The notes: a model not told the origin generated them from the sequence alone. Shown: positions 17,308 through 26,172, numbered from the stretch's first letter. The stretch is DNA of 53,915 nt from JACJYC01 sp964558465 (GCA_964558465.1 CAZLEF010000045.1:1-53915); one strand, 5' to 3'. A program made the numbers and translations.

Positions 17308-17370
17308 TGTTGGATGTTGGATGCTTGATGCTGGCCACGCCTGTGGCGTGGTGGATGCTGGATGCTGGTG
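17308..17370. repeat. GGATGCTG tandem repeat interrupted by a hairpin
   Basis: Units of GGATGTT/GGATGCT(G) run on both sides of a perfect CCACGCC hairpin at 17335-17351. The array touches the start codon of the Ldh2 gene and nearly touches the GH106 stop. Confidence 0.85.
17335..17351. repeat. CCACGCC-type hairpin (copy 4)
   Basis: CCACGCC-TGT-GGCGTGG, perfect 7-bp stem with a 3-nt loop, placed inside a GGATGCTG tandem array. Confidence 0.95.
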
Positions 17371-17374
17371 AAAA

Positions 17375-20329
17375 TCAAGGAAAATTTTCTTTTAATCCAT
17401 ACGGAGTGAGGGTTACCGGTCCGATCAGGCCTGATTCCAGGGGTTCCCATTTGGAAGCGTCAAACAGGCCGTTTTTCCGGTTTTCAGGCAGCCGGGCCGG
17501 AAAATTGACGTTGTAAAATTTTTTCCAGAAAACGCCTCTTTTATCCAGGTCGGCAATCCGGTTCGCCATGAGACTGGATACCCGGATCTCGAGGGTATCG
17601 GATTGACTGAGCCGTTCCTTCTCCAGCCATATTTTATAAACCGGCCCGATAACGGTCCCCGCTTTTCTCCCATTTATCCAAACACTGGCAGTAGCCGCCA
17701 CCTTTCCCAGGTCGAGCAACCAGCCTGCCTGCGCTTCCGGCAAAGCAGGCAACCGGATTGAATAGGCGGCTGTTCCGGAAAAGGTTCTATACGGTTCGCC
17801 CGACAGATTGGTCCAGGGCCCCGGAACAGGCAATTCAGCTTCGGCCGGCAAGGTTGGTCCTCCCCGGAGAAAACGCACCTTCCAAGGCCCCGGGAGCGTT
17901 ACAGGCTCATTTGTTTTTTGATAATAGGGGAACGGCGCAGCCTTCAGGTTGTTTTGAAAGGTCCGGATGATAATCGATTGGCCTGCCTCCAGTTGGAGGT
18001 ATATTTCCAGGTTTCCACGGGCGGATATGCGGGTTTTGGCCTGCCCGCTTTGACCGGAAACCGGATCAAACAGGAACGCCGATTTGCCGGCTGCGGAAAG
18101 GGTCGCCCATCCGTCCTTTTCCTGGTGCCCCTGGTTCAGGATAAAATACTGGTATCCGGCAGAATGACTGCGGCGGGTGAATCTCAGACCTTCATCCACC
18201 AGGGGTTCCCGTTCGATATGGGCCTGAACCAGTAATTGAACCGGGTTTTCTCCCAGCAGGATGGTTCCTTTCCCGGTTTTGGCCTGCCGGATACCCGTTA
18301 TGCCGGTATCCGACAACCGGATTTCTGCCTGTAGCGCCTGGTACCGGCGCTGCCGGCTTTCCAGTTCGTACCAGCCGGAAATATCCGCGGGAAATTGTTG
18401 ATGAAAAATCACGGTAGCGCCACTTTTGGCCAGGTTGATCAGCTTTTCAAAGGTGGCCAAAGGCATCAATTTGCACCGGGGTACAACAATGGTTTTGTAA
18501 GCGACGCCCCCGGTAATCAGGGATTGATCCTGGCAAGTCAGACCATTGATTTGTTTATCGGAAATATAGTCAAATGCAAAACCATTGTTCTGCAGAATGC
18601 TACCGAGTAATTTGAAGGCGGAACTGTCAAAACCGGTTCCGCGCAATTCAAAATGTTCGATCAGAGCCGGACCGCGTTCGGCAAAACGGTCATGTGCCGG
18701 AAAATAAAGCAGGATATCATTGCCGGGTTTTCCATCCTGCAGGAAGGACTGCACCCGGGTCACATAGTCGTTCAAAGCTGCAAAATCGACCCATTGCGGG
18801 TTTCCCGGATTCAGGTGCACCGCGGCGTAAAACAGCCTTCCCGGCCAGGATTCTTCCCGGGGGCTATAAGCCGTTCCGTGGTATAAAACGTGGTTGATCC
18901 CTCCCAGAAAATAAAGATCGAGGTTCTTTTTAATGTCGGCCAGAGTGGACAGAAAATGTTCGTTCAGCCAGGTTGCCGCTTCTGCCGAGGCCAGTTTTTT
19001 GCCCGTCACATGGGCTGCCGACGAGGCAAATTTGACCGCCAAAAGGTCGGTTCCTTCGGTTTCGGGAATGTCGGAAGCCGCGTAAAGATCCAGGATATTG
19101 CCGGGTGAGCCGTGCGACTGGTTGCGGGTCTGAACGCCCTTGCCGTGGGCCCATCCGGTCCAGTTTTTGGTAAATTTTTCCAGGATAAGGTCGGAAAGGG
19201 TTTCCCGGTAATCACTCAGGATCCGGTCGTCCCGCAGGAGGCTGTCGGGCGCCCACAAGGCAGGAAGGTGATCACGCAGGTCATAACCTCGCCGGGCCCT
19301 GAACGCTTCGAAAAGACGGGGCGTCCAGTCGGCGTTGCCCATGGCGTCGTCCACTTCGTAGGAGTCGTTGAAAAAACACCGCAGATAGCGAATATCATAC
19401 CCTGAAAAAGCGCTGTCAAACCGCGACAGGTAACGGTGGATGGCCTGGTCTGAAAAATGATCGATGGTATAACCTTCCCCTCCCGGAGCGGCGCGTTCCA
19501 CCATTTTGCCGTGGTTGCCCCGGAAGAGGGCGTACAAGGTCCAGTTCCCCTCGGGCGCCTGCCAGTTCAACCTTCCGGACGAGTCGATTTTTCCGGTTAG
19601 GTCCAGTATTTTCCCCTGATCAGAAAAGGCCCTCAAGGTGAGCAGGGGCAGTTTTTTTTCAAACCTGACCTGGTCGAGGGCCAGGCTCTGGAGGTTTTTA
19701 TTGGCGGCAATGGGCTCCGTCAGGTCGCTGATCTCCGGGCGCCGCTCCGGGTTGATTTCAGGCGGATTTTTAGCGGACCCTGCCGGGTGTTTTCCTTCAT
19801 TCCGGTAAATTCCGTACAATTGGTACAACTGGTTGTTGACGGCCCGGACAAAAGGTTCCTGGGTGTGTGTTACCGGGGTTTCCAGGCGTTCTCCCTGTTT
19901 GAGGCGGTAGGTCTGGCAAACGATATTTTGAGACGCATCCTCCCCGATGACCCACGGACCGCCAAAGGGCCAACCCGTCCCCGTGGCCATATCCATCCCA
20001 AGGCCAAGGCGCTGCGCTTCCCTGAGGCTGAAATTGAATAACGCCATCCATTCAGGCGATAAATAGTCAATAAAATGATCCTCGTCGCCGATCACGCCAA
20101 AAATGGGTGTCAGTTCCAAACCGCCCAGACCGGCCTTTTGGTAAGCTTCCATTTCCAGTCGCAGGTTGGCTGTGTCCACGCTGCTGCCGTGCCACCACCA
20201 GCGTGTCCAGGGTCTGGTTTCGGCAGTGACCTCAGGCCAGGCGGGGGCTTCGGCCGGGTCTGAAATACACGACCAGCCTGATAAAATCAGCAGGACGGCA
20301 AATAGGCAAAAGAACCAGGAATTGTTCAT
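17375..20329 (-). CDS. GH106-family (alpha-L-rhamnosidase-type) glycosidase
   Basis: 984 residues with an N-terminal export signal. A Cys at residue 21 (LSGWSC) may be lipidated, although the lipobox is weak. The family opening is clear: RPWTRWWWHGSSVD, then AGLGGLELTPIFG and MATGTGWPFGGPWV, typical of GH106. The C-terminal part ends in a jelly-roll region (GPWKVRFLRGG, AGWLLDLGKVAATASVWINGRKAG) as in other members. GH106 enzymes release terminal L-rhamnose from pectin or glycosides. It is divergent from the HpaI-type aldolase gene and collinear with the Ldh2 gene, which suggests a small rhamnose-related locus. No SusCD pair is nearby. Confidence 0.85.
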   Translation of the reverse strand: MNNSWFFCLFAVLLILSGWSCISDPAEAPAWPEVTAETRPWTRWWWHGSSVDTANLRLEMEAYQKAGLGGLELTPIFGVIGDEDHFIDYLSPEWMALFNFSLREAQRLGLGMDMATGTGWPFGGPWVIGEDASQNIVCQTYRLKQGERLETPVTHTQEPFVRAVNNQLYQLYGIYRNEGKHPAGSAKNPPEINPERRPEISDLTEPIAANKNLQSLALDQVRFEKKLPLLTLRAFSDQGKILDLTGKIDSSGRLNWQAPEGNWTLYALFRGNHGKMVERAAPGGEGYTIDHFSDQAIHRYLSRFDSAFSGYDIRYLRCFFNDSYEVDDAMGNADWTPRLFEAFRARRGYDLRDHLPALWAPDSLLRDDRILSDYRETLSDLILEKFTKNWTGWAHGKGVQTRNQSHGSPGNILDLYAASDIPETEGTDLLAVKFASSAAHVTGKKLASAEAATWLNEHFLSTLADIKKNLDLYFLGGINHVLYHGTAYSPREESWPGRLFYAAVHLNPGNPQWVDFAALNDYVTRVQSFLQDGKPGNDILLYFPAHDRFAERGPALIEHFELRGTGFDSSAFKLLGSILQNNGFAFDYISDKQINGLTCQDQSLITGGVAYKTIVVPRCKLMPLATFEKLINLAKSGATVIFHQQFPADISGWYELESRQRRYQALQAEIRLSDTGITGIRQAKTGKGTILLGENPVQLLVQAHIEREPLVDEGLRFTRRSHSAGYQYFILNQGHQEKDGWATLSAAGKSAFLFDPVSGQSGQAKTRISARGNLEIYLQLEAGQSIIIRTFQNNLKAAPFPYYQKTNEPVTLPGPWKVRFLRGGPTLPAEAELPVPGPWTNLSGEPYRTFSGTAAYSIRLPALPEAQAGWLLDLGKVAATASVWINGRKAGTVIGPVYKIWLEKERLSQSDTLEIRVSSLMANRIADLDKRGVFWKKFYNVNFPARLPENRKNGLFDASKWEPLESGLIGPVTLTPYGLKENFP

Positions 20330-20376
20330 TTTTTTGTGTTTTGCGGCAATCGCCGGCCAATTTACGGGGATCTTTG

Positions 20377-20384
20377 TAAAGATA
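20377..20384 (-). promoter_or_regulatory. Possible -7 box (TATCTTTA) for GH106
   Basis: Minus-strand TATCTTTAC resembles TAnnTTTG with the last base changed. It lies 47 bp before the GH106 start and back-to-back with a similar box for the aldolase gene. Confidence 0.35.
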
Positions 20385-20420
20385 TGGAAGGTCTTGGAGG
20401 GTCAGGTCATTGAGATGTTG

Positions 20421-20428
20421 TATTTTTA
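20421..20428 (+). promoter_or_regulatory. Possible -7 box (TATTTTTA) for aldolase operon
   Basis: TATTTTTAC, the same last-base variant as on the opposite strand, 41 bp before the aldolase ATG. The same variant precedes the serine hydrolase at 49257-49264. Confidence 0.4.
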
Positions 20429-20469
20429 CCCTTCGCAATGAAAAAAAACAGAACTTACTTCATTAACAA

Positions 20470-21246
20470 ATGAATACATTCAAAAAACGGCTTCAATCCG
20501 GCGAAACCCTGCACGGATGCTGGCTCAATATGGGTTCACCCGTTTCAGCGGAAATTGTCGGTCAGGCAGGTTTTGACTGGGTTTTGATTGACCTGGAACA
20601 CGGCGCAGGGGATATCATGGACCTGCTCCAGCAATTGCAGGCCGTACAGAGCGGAACAGCCGTACCCTTTGCCCGGGTGGATGAAGTTACGCGGCCCAAG
20701 GTCGGGCGTTTCCTCGATGCCGGATCGATGGGCATTATGTTCCCCCAGATAAAAACCGCAGAAGAAGCCGCAACAGCCGTCTCTATGCTGTATTACCAGC
20801 CCCGCGGCATCCGGGGCCTGGCCAAAATGGTGCGCGCTTCCCGTTTCGGCGTGGATTTTGAAGCGTACGATGCAGGGCTTACCGACCAACTCGTGGGCAT
20901 CATCCAGATCGAAACACTGGAAAGCCTGGATCAGCTTGACCGGATCGCTGCACTGGAAGGGGTAGATGTGCTTTTTGTCGGGCCGGCAGACCTTTCGAGA
21001 GCCATGGGCATTTCCGGTCAATTTAACCATCCCCGTTTTCTGGATGCACTGGACAAGGTGGCCAATGCAGCCTCCAAAGCCGGCAAAGCCTGCGGAACCT
21101 TGCTGCTCGACATCAATTATTATGACAATTACTATTCCAGGGGGTTCCGGTTTATCGCTTGCGGATCGGACAGCCTTTTTGTGTTGAACGGCGCCCGGGC
21201 GATGACGGCCAATCTGAAGAGCCGCGTAACGACCCCGAACCTGTAA
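20470..21246 (+). CDS. HpcH/HpaI-family aldolase (2-keto-3-deoxy-sugar-acid type)
   Basis: 258 residues, a metal-dependent class II pyruvate aldolase. Family marks: GCWLNMGSPVSAEIVGQAGFDWVLIDLEHG at the N-terminus, the catalytic Arg in ARVDE, metal-ligand Glu in QIETLE and Asp in FVGPADLS, and the C-terminal RGFRFIACGSDS. Relatives cleave 2-keto-3-deoxy-L-rhamnonate (RhmA), 2-dehydro-3-deoxyglucarate (GarL) or 4-hydroxy-2-oxoheptanedioate (HpaI) to pyruvate and an aldehyde. The divergent GH106 gene makes the rhamnonate version attractive, but a rhamnonate dehydratase is not in the window. Only 17 bp separate it from the EAD/TPR gene, so they are probably co-transcribed. Confidence 0.88.
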   Translation: MNTFKKRLQSGETLHGCWLNMGSPVSAEIVGQAGFDWVLIDLEHGAGDIMDLLQQLQAVQSGTAVPFARVDEVTRPKVGRFLDAGSMGIMFPQIKTAEEAATAVSMLYYQPRGIRGLAKMVRASRFGVDFEAYDAGLTDQLVGIIQIETLESLDQLDRIAALEGVDVLFVGPADLSRAMGISGQFNHPRFLDALDKVANAASKAGKACGTLLLDINYYDNYYSRGFRFIACGSDSLFVLNGARAMTANLKSRVTTPNL

Positions 21247-21263
21247 CCACCCATTGCATAAGT

Positions 21264-22148
21264 ATGGACGCTAAAAAAGCCATAAATCATATCCAGGAAC
21301 TGGTCGAAACCGACGAACTGGAACAGGCAGTCGAAGCTTTCCGGCAACATAAAACCCTGCTGCATTTGGACGACCGCGAAGCTGAGGTCATCAGTTTCAA
21401 AGCCAGATTAAATGCCCTTTCCCGCGAGCAACGCCTTGGGATCATCGATTCCGACCGTTACAAGATTGAAAAAAACCAGATCCGGCTTTCTATTATCGAG
21501 TTGCTGCTTGCGTTGCAAAAGGAGGTGAATCTGAAGCCCCCTCCCCTTCCCAAAAACGAACCGGTTTTCAGGAACACCGACGGAGATCAACTGGCTGGCC
21601 AGGCCATCGAACTGTATCGGAACGGAAATCTTCAGCAGGCCGAAAAGTTGTTTCATCAAGCGCTTCAATCCGGCTTGAAAACCCACGATCCGGCGGAGAT
21701 TTATACCATACTCGGGAATGTCTATAATGAACTCGAACGTTATCCCGAGGCCATCGAAGCCCACCTGAATGCCTTGCACATCAACCCGGAATATTTTAAG
21801 GCATTGACCAACCTCGGCATTGTTTACAGGCTCACCGCCCAATACGCCAAAGCCGAGGAATGTTATCTCAGGGCGCTGAAGATCAATCCGGATTACGCGG
21901 AATTACACGCCAGCCTGGGGGCGCTGTACATCACCCACCATCAAGCCTTTGACAAAGCTATTACCCATCTCAAAAAGGCGATCCAGCTTGACCCCGGCCT
22001 GGCTATCGCCTATTCCAACCTGGCGTTGGCCCTGGCCTCCACCGGCCAATTCCAGGAGGCGGAAAAAAACCTCAAAACCGCTGTATTAAAAGGGTATAAA
22101 AACGCGGAACGTTTGAAACAAATGATTGACAACCTGAAACATACCTGA
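21264..22148 (+). CDS. Effector-associated domain (EAD11-like) + TPR protein
   Basis: 294 residues from the ATG at 21264. Residues 1-90 (AINHIQELVETDELEQAVEAF, then VISFKARLNALSREQRLG and NQIRLSIIELLLAL) match the Bacteroidota effector-associated domain 11 pattern. These are small helical adaptor domains that couple effectors and sensors in NTPase-linked conflict systems. A linker (90-108) leads to about five TPR units (EIYTILGNVYNELERYPEAIEAHLNALHINP and similar) to the C-terminus. There is no signal peptide, so it is cytoplasmic. It is 2 bp from the subtilase start, which suggests translational coupling. No NACHT, caspase or trypsin effector lies in the window; the partner EAD may be elsewhere. 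The domain call is from memory of the family pattern. Confidence 0.75.
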   Translation: MDAKKAINHIQELVETDELEQAVEAFRQHKTLLHLDDREAEVISFKARLNALSREQRLGIIDSDRYKIEKNQIRLSIIELLLALQKEVNLKPPPLPKNEPVFRNTDGDQLAGQAIELYRNGNLQQAEKLFHQALQSGLKTHDPAEIYTILGNVYNELERYPEAIEAHLNALHINPEYFKALTNLGIVYRLTAQYAKAEECYLRALKINPDYAELHASLGALYITHHQAFDKAITHLKKAIQLDPGLAIAYSNLALALASTGQFQEAEKNLKTAVLKGYKNAERLKQMIDNLKHT

Positions 22149-22150
22149 AA

Positions 22151-23767
22151 ATGAAAACAACAGCGGCTCTTCTGATTTTTCTTTTTTTATCCGGTTTTAG
22201 CCCCGTTTTGGGCCAGAAGGGGCCGGTGGAAGGACAACTCATCGTACAGCTCCACCCTGGTATTACACCAAATCAATGGCTGAAATCCGGGATTCAAGCC
22301 AGGTTTGGGAATATAAAATGGAATCATCAGCGCGCCCTGGGCCGGCTGCACAATTACCATTTGTTTTCCGTTGACCCTGCCCTGACCGGCAACTCCGACT
22401 GGTTGCGGGAGGTCGCCCTTGACCCGATGGTAAAAGCTGCCCAATGGGATTACCGGCTCGAATTTCGCACCACAACCCCCAACGACCATTTTTATCCCGA
22501 ACAATGGGATATGGACCGCATCGGCCTGCCCCAGGTTTGGGATATCACCACCGGCGGATTGACCGCGCTGGGCGATACGATCGTTGTGGCCTATCTCGAC
22601 ACCGGGTTTAACCTTGAACACACCGAACTCAGGGACAATATCTGGTACAACCACGCCGAAATTCCCGGCGACGGCCTCGACAACGACCAAAACGGCTACA
22701 TCGACGACTGGCAGGGCTGGAATTTTATCGACGACAGCCCCGTTCACCGCGCCCACTTTCATGGGCATCAGGGGGCTTCCATTGTCGGCGCCAGGGGAAA
22801 TAATACTTACGGCATTGCGGGTGTCAACTGGCAATTGAAACTGATGCTGTTCGAAACCGAATTGATCAGCCAGGCCGTGGAGGCTTACGAATATGTGATC
22901 GACCAGCGGTCGAGGTACAATGCATCCGACGGCGGGCAAGGCGCTTTTGTGGTGGCGACCAACGCTTCTTTCGGGTTTGGCCGCCGGTTTTGCTCCGAAG
23001 CGCCCATCTGGGGGCAAATGTACGACCCCCTCGGAGAAGTGGGCGTGCTGACCGCCGCCGCCGCCGACAATAAAAGCTACGATGTGGATGTTGTCGGCGA
23101 CCTGCCCGCTACTTGTCCCAGCGAATACCTGATCGCTGTCATGAACACCACCATCGAGGACAAAGCCTCCCAACAGACCGCTTTTGGAAAAATCAACATT
23201 GATCTGGCCGCGCCCGGCGACGGTTCGGGGGCAACCGGCCTCCATGCCGAATTTGATACCTTCGACGGAAATTCGGCGGCTGCCCCGCATGTCACAGGCG
23301 CCATCGCCTTGTTGTATAGCCTGCCCTGCGAGGGGCTGGCGGAAGACGCATTAAAAAATCCGGCTGCAACCGCCCTTAAAATCCGGCAGGCCATCCTCGA
23401 TGGGGTGGATAAATTGCCGTCCCTGAACAACCTGAATGCCACGGGGGGCCGACTGAACGTATTTGGCGCTTTGGAACGGTTACAAGCCGGATGCGACGCT
23501 ACAACCGGCCCTTTGCAGATCATCAGGGTCCACCCCAATCCCGTTCAGAATAGCCTGACCGTAGAATTTGAAACGCCCGATTATGAAACCTATGAACTGG
23601 AAATTTTTGATGCATTGGGTCGCAAGATCAGCGGTCAGCCAGTCGATCCGCCGCGGTTCGGCGTCAAAAGCATAGGACTGGAACTCGGTCCGCTCCAGGC
23701 AGGGATGTACTTTCTGCGGATCAAAAGAGGGAAGGACGCGGTGGCAGTGGCCGTGGTGAAGATATAG
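22151..23767 (+). CDS. Secreted S8 (subtilisin-family) protease with T9SS tail
   Basis: 538 residues. The signal peptide (to SPVLGQ) is followed by a short propeptide-like region (about 25-115) and the subtilase domain. The catalytic triad is Asp150 (AYLDTGF), His204 (HFHGHQGAS) and Ser375 (GNSAAAPHVTG). The His motif is HGHQ rather than the usual HGTH. The C-terminal ~80 residues (from VHPNPVQNSLTVEF to FLRIKRGKDAVAVAVVKI) form a type A T9SS sorting domain, so the protein is exported by the type IX system and released or anchored at the surface. It directly follows the EAD/TPR gene; the pairing is unusual because one protein is cytoplasmic and the other secreted. Confidence 0.93.
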   Translation: MKTTAALLIFLFLSGFSPVLGQKGPVEGQLIVQLHPGITPNQWLKSGIQARFGNIKWNHQRALGRLHNYHLFSVDPALTGNSDWLREVALDPMVKAAQWDYRLEFRTTTPNDHFYPEQWDMDRIGLPQVWDITTGGLTALGDTIVVAYLDTGFNLEHTELRDNIWYNHAEIPGDGLDNDQNGYIDDWQGWNFIDDSPVHRAHFHGHQGASIVGARGNNTYGIAGVNWQLKLMLFETELISQAVEAYEYVIDQRSRYNASDGGQGAFVVATNASFGFGRRFCSEAPIWGQMYDPLGEVGVLTAAAADNKSYDVDVVGDLPATCPSEYLIAVMNTTIEDKASQQTAFGKINIDLAAPGDGSGATGLHAEFDTFDGNSAAAPHVTGAIALLYSLPCEGLAEDALKNPAATALKIRQAILDGVDKLPSLNNLNATGGRLNVFGALERLQAGCDATTGPLQIIRVHPNPVQNSLTVEFETPDYETYELEIFDALGRKISGQPVDPPRFGVKSIGLELGPLQAGMYFLRIKRGKDAVAVAVVKI

Positions 23768-23991
23768 CTGACAGCCGGCGAGGGGTTGTGTGAAAAATTC
23801 GCAGATATGGCCACGACAGCGAATTGAAAGTCATGGTGAACTTTGTGATTCCTTTGTGTCTTTGTGATTGTAAAACAGCGAGTTATTCAGCGGTTGAGCG
23901 AAGGTGAAGGAACCGTCTTTTGCTCCGTTGCAAAATGATAATCCGTTTTCTCAGAAACGAACTGAAGACTGCCAACTGCCAGACTGAAGAC
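23768..23991. other. 224-bp convergent spacer
   Basis: No gene seen. It contains TTTGTGATTCCTTTGTGTCTTTG repeats (about 23840-23868) and an ACTGAAGACTGCCAACTGCC array (about 23960-23990) of the same ACTGCCA family found at 28757-28829 and 30121-30157. Confidence 0.6.
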
Positions 23992-25236
23992 TTATAAATT
24001 GAGCAGCATCGCCGTAGGATCCTCCAGCAATTCCTTCACTTTCACCAGAAAAGTCACCGACGAACTGCCGTCGATCACCCGGTGATCGTAGGACAGCGCC
24101 AGGTACATCATGGGGCGAATCTCGATCTTGCCGTCGACTGCAACCGGCCTTTCCTTGATCGCGTGCATGCCCAGGATGGCGGATTGCGGTTCATTCAGGA
24201 TCGGCGTGCTCATCAGGGAACCGAAGACCCCGCCGTTGGTGATTGTGAACGTACCGCCCTGCATTTCATCGATGGAAAGTTCATTGTTGCGGGCCTTGCC
24301 GGACAGTTCCTTCAACTTGTATTCGATCTGGGCAAAATTCAGCGATTCCACATTGTGGATGGGCGGCACGACCAGCCCGTTGGGGGTAGAAATGGCGAAG
24401 GAAATATCCACGTATTTATGGTAAACCAGGTCGGTATCGTCCATCATCGCGTTCACCTCCGGCATTTCCAGCAATACTTTAGCGCAGGCTTTGGCGAAGA
24501 TGGACATGAAACCCAGTTTGATGCCGTATTTGGCCACAAAACGGTCCTGGTATTTGTTGCGCAATTCCATGATGGCGCTCATATCCACCTCGTTGAAGGT
24601 GGTGAGCATGGCCGTCTCGTTTTTGGCGCGCACCAGGCGGGTGGAAATGGTGCGGCGCATACGGCTCATCTTTTTGCGTTCGGTCTCGCGGGAGAAAACA
24701 CTGGGCATGGCGATCACCGGCTGAGGCGCAGGTTTGGGTTCAGCGGGTTTGGTTTCCGGTTTGGCCGGTGGGGCGGTTTCTTTATTCGAGGCGGCTTCCA
24801 GGGCATCCGCTTTGGTGATTCGCCCTCCCCGGCCTGTTCCTTCTATGCTTGCCGGGGCGACATTGCTTTCGGCCAGTATTTTAGCGGCTGCAGGGGAAGG
24901 ATGTCCTTTTGCATTGCCGGCTGCTGCTGCCGGCGCAGGGGCCGTTTTTTCAGGGGCTGCCTCCGTTTTGGCGGGGGCTGGTGTGGCTTCTTTTGCTGCG
25001 CTCGTATCGATGCGGGCGACGAGCGCCCCGATCCCGAGGTCGTCGCCTTCTTTGGCTACATGGATCAACTTGCCGGAGGCTTCAGCCGGGAATTCGAGGG
25101 TGGCCTTGTCGGATTCGAATTCGCAGATCGCTTCATCCTGTTCGACATAAGCCCCATCGGCCTTCAGCCATTGGGAAAGGGTGACTTCCTTAACGGATTC
25201 GCCGACAACCGGCACTTTCATTTCTACTACGCTCAT
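23992..25236 (-). CDS. sucB: 2-oxoglutarate dehydrogenase E2 (dihydrolipoyl succinyltransferase)
   Basis: 414 residues from the ATG at 25236. N-terminal lipoyl domain (1-78) with the lipoylated Lys44 in FESDKATLE, an Ala/Pro-rich linker, a peripheral subunit-binding domain (about 130-165: SPAAAKILAESNV, GTGRGGRITKADAL), a second linker, and the C-terminal acyltransferase domain with His385 and the DG of DHRVIDG. It transfers succinyl from lipoate to CoA in the citric-acid cycle. Family detail (VPVVGESVKEVTL, NEAMLTTFNEVDM-like) fits the succinyl rather than acetyl enzyme. The E1 gene (sucA), often adjacent, is not here; the upstream neighbour runs the other way. Confidence 0.93.
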   Translation of the reverse strand: MSVVEMKVPVVGESVKEVTLSQWLKADGAYVEQDEAICEFESDKATLEFPAEASGKLIHVAKEGDDLGIGALVARIDTSAAKEATPAPAKTEAAPEKTAPAPAAAAGNAKGHPSPAAAKILAESNVAPASIEGTGRGGRITKADALEAASNKETAPPAKPETKPAEPKPAPQPVIAMPSVFSRETERKKMSRMRRTISTRLVRAKNETAMLTTFNEVDMSAIMELRNKYQDRFVAKYGIKLGFMSIFAKACAKVLLEMPEVNAMMDDTDLVYHKYVDISFAISTPNGLVVPPIHNVESLNFAQIEYKLKELSGKARNNELSIDEMQGGTFTITNGGVFGSLMSTPILNEPQSAILGMHAIKERPVAVDGKIEIRPMMYLALSYDHRVIDGSSSVTFLVKVKELLEDPTAMLLNL

Positions 25237-25431
25237 AATCCTGTTGATGTCCAATTGAATTGCAATATTCCGGGAATTGCCCCATATAAGCAATGGTTTT
25301 GGATGAAAATTGTTCGATGCGGGGTGAATTATTTAGCTGGGCTTCCTTTCAAATCGAATCTTCAATAGGGCAGGCCGCTCAACTACACAATAATCCCCCA
25401 CCCTTCCGCATTTGATTAAAAACCGCTAACC

Positions 25432-26037
25432 ATGCAAAAACCAATTTTCCTGCTCCTGGCTGTTTTAATGGCAGTCCTTCCAAAAGCCGGGTCGCAAAAA
25501 ACGGCCCCTCCCTCCGCAGATGAATTCCTATACCCGGCGTTTATGGCGGGCGCAACCCCGCTTTTTATGGAAACCTGCCTGCAAGCCGGTGATGAGAGCG
25601 GTTACCAGGACGTCGTTTCGCGGTTCCTGGGGTTTACAGACCAGTTGGATTTTCAAGTGAACTACCCCAAAAACGAACTTTCGCCCTCCCTGATCCTCGA
25701 TAACATATCAGGTGATTTGCGGATTTATCTGTGCACCGGTTTTCCCGGAGAGGTTTGCGAAGCCTACCTATTGGCCTCCCGGTCCAGTCGCCTGGCCGCT
25801 GACTGGCTGATCGAAGATTTTAATTTTGATCCGGATAAAATGTTATCCCAGTTGGATGCTATGGCCGATTTCCTGGAAAACACCACCGTGCTTTCCCTCC
25901 CCCTGAAAAAAGAAGGCGTCCGGATCATCGACTTTGATCTCAGGCCCTTTATTTATGAAGGTTCGGTGGCCCGAACAAAACAATTTACGCCGTTTAAGAA
26001 ATGGGTAATCGAGGATGTGGAAGCTTTTATGAATTGA
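25432..26037 (+). CDS. Secreted protein of unknown function
   Basis: 201 residues with a signal peptide (MQKPIFLLLAVLMAVLPKAGSQ). The mature part is mostly helical and acidic, with two cysteines (METCLQAG, CTGFPGEVC region) and no membrane segment. I do not recognise the family. It is isolated: divergent from sucB and convergent with the DUF4097-like gene. The stop codon at 26035 is the first element of a GATTGATTGG tandem array, so the end of the gene may have drifted. Confidence 0.65.
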   Translation: MQKPIFLLLAVLMAVLPKAGSQKTAPPSADEFLYPAFMAGATPLFMETCLQAGDESGYQDVVSRFLGFTDQLDFQVNYPKNELSPSLILDNISGDLRIYLCTGFPGEVCEAYLLASRSSRLAADWLIEDFNFDPDKMLSQLDAMADFLENTTVLSLPLKKEGVRIIDFDLRPFIYEGSVARTKQFTPFKKWVIEDVEAFMN

Positions 26038-26119
26038 TTGGATTGATTCGCCAGGCCGCGGCGTGGTCGATTGATTCGATTGATTCGATCGGTTGGATTA
26101 GTTGGATTGGTTGGATTGA
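26030..26119. repeat. GATTGATTCG tandem array with inserted hairpin
   Basis: Imperfect GATTGATTCG/GATTGGATT units start at the stop codon of the preceding gene and are split by a CCAGGCC-GC-GGCGTGG hairpin. The same unit family is at 39493-39565. Confidence 0.85.
26051..26066. repeat. CCACGCC-type hairpin (copy 5)
   Basis: CCAGGCC-GC-GGCGTGG, one mismatch, inside the GATTGATTCG array. Confidence 0.75.
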
Positions 26120-26123
26120 AACG

Positions 26124-26172
26124 AAACCCATCGAATCAACAAATCAACGCATCAACAAATCAACAATTGAAC
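26124..26172. repeat. ATCAACAAATCAACGC tandem array
   Basis: Imperfect ATCAACAAATCAAC units immediately after the GATTGATTCG array. The same two arrays in the same order occur at 39493-39631. They are followed here by an imperfect inverted repeat around 26189-26250 (CTTCGCC...GGCGAAG). Confidence 0.85.

Noticed and set aside
22187..23290. Minus-strand open frame (367 codons)
   Set aside because: Antisense to the subtilase gene with its complete catalytic triad.
24082..25368. Long plus-strand open frame (428 codons)
   Set aside because: Antisense to the well-conserved sucB gene; composition reflects the opposite strand of a GC-rich gene.
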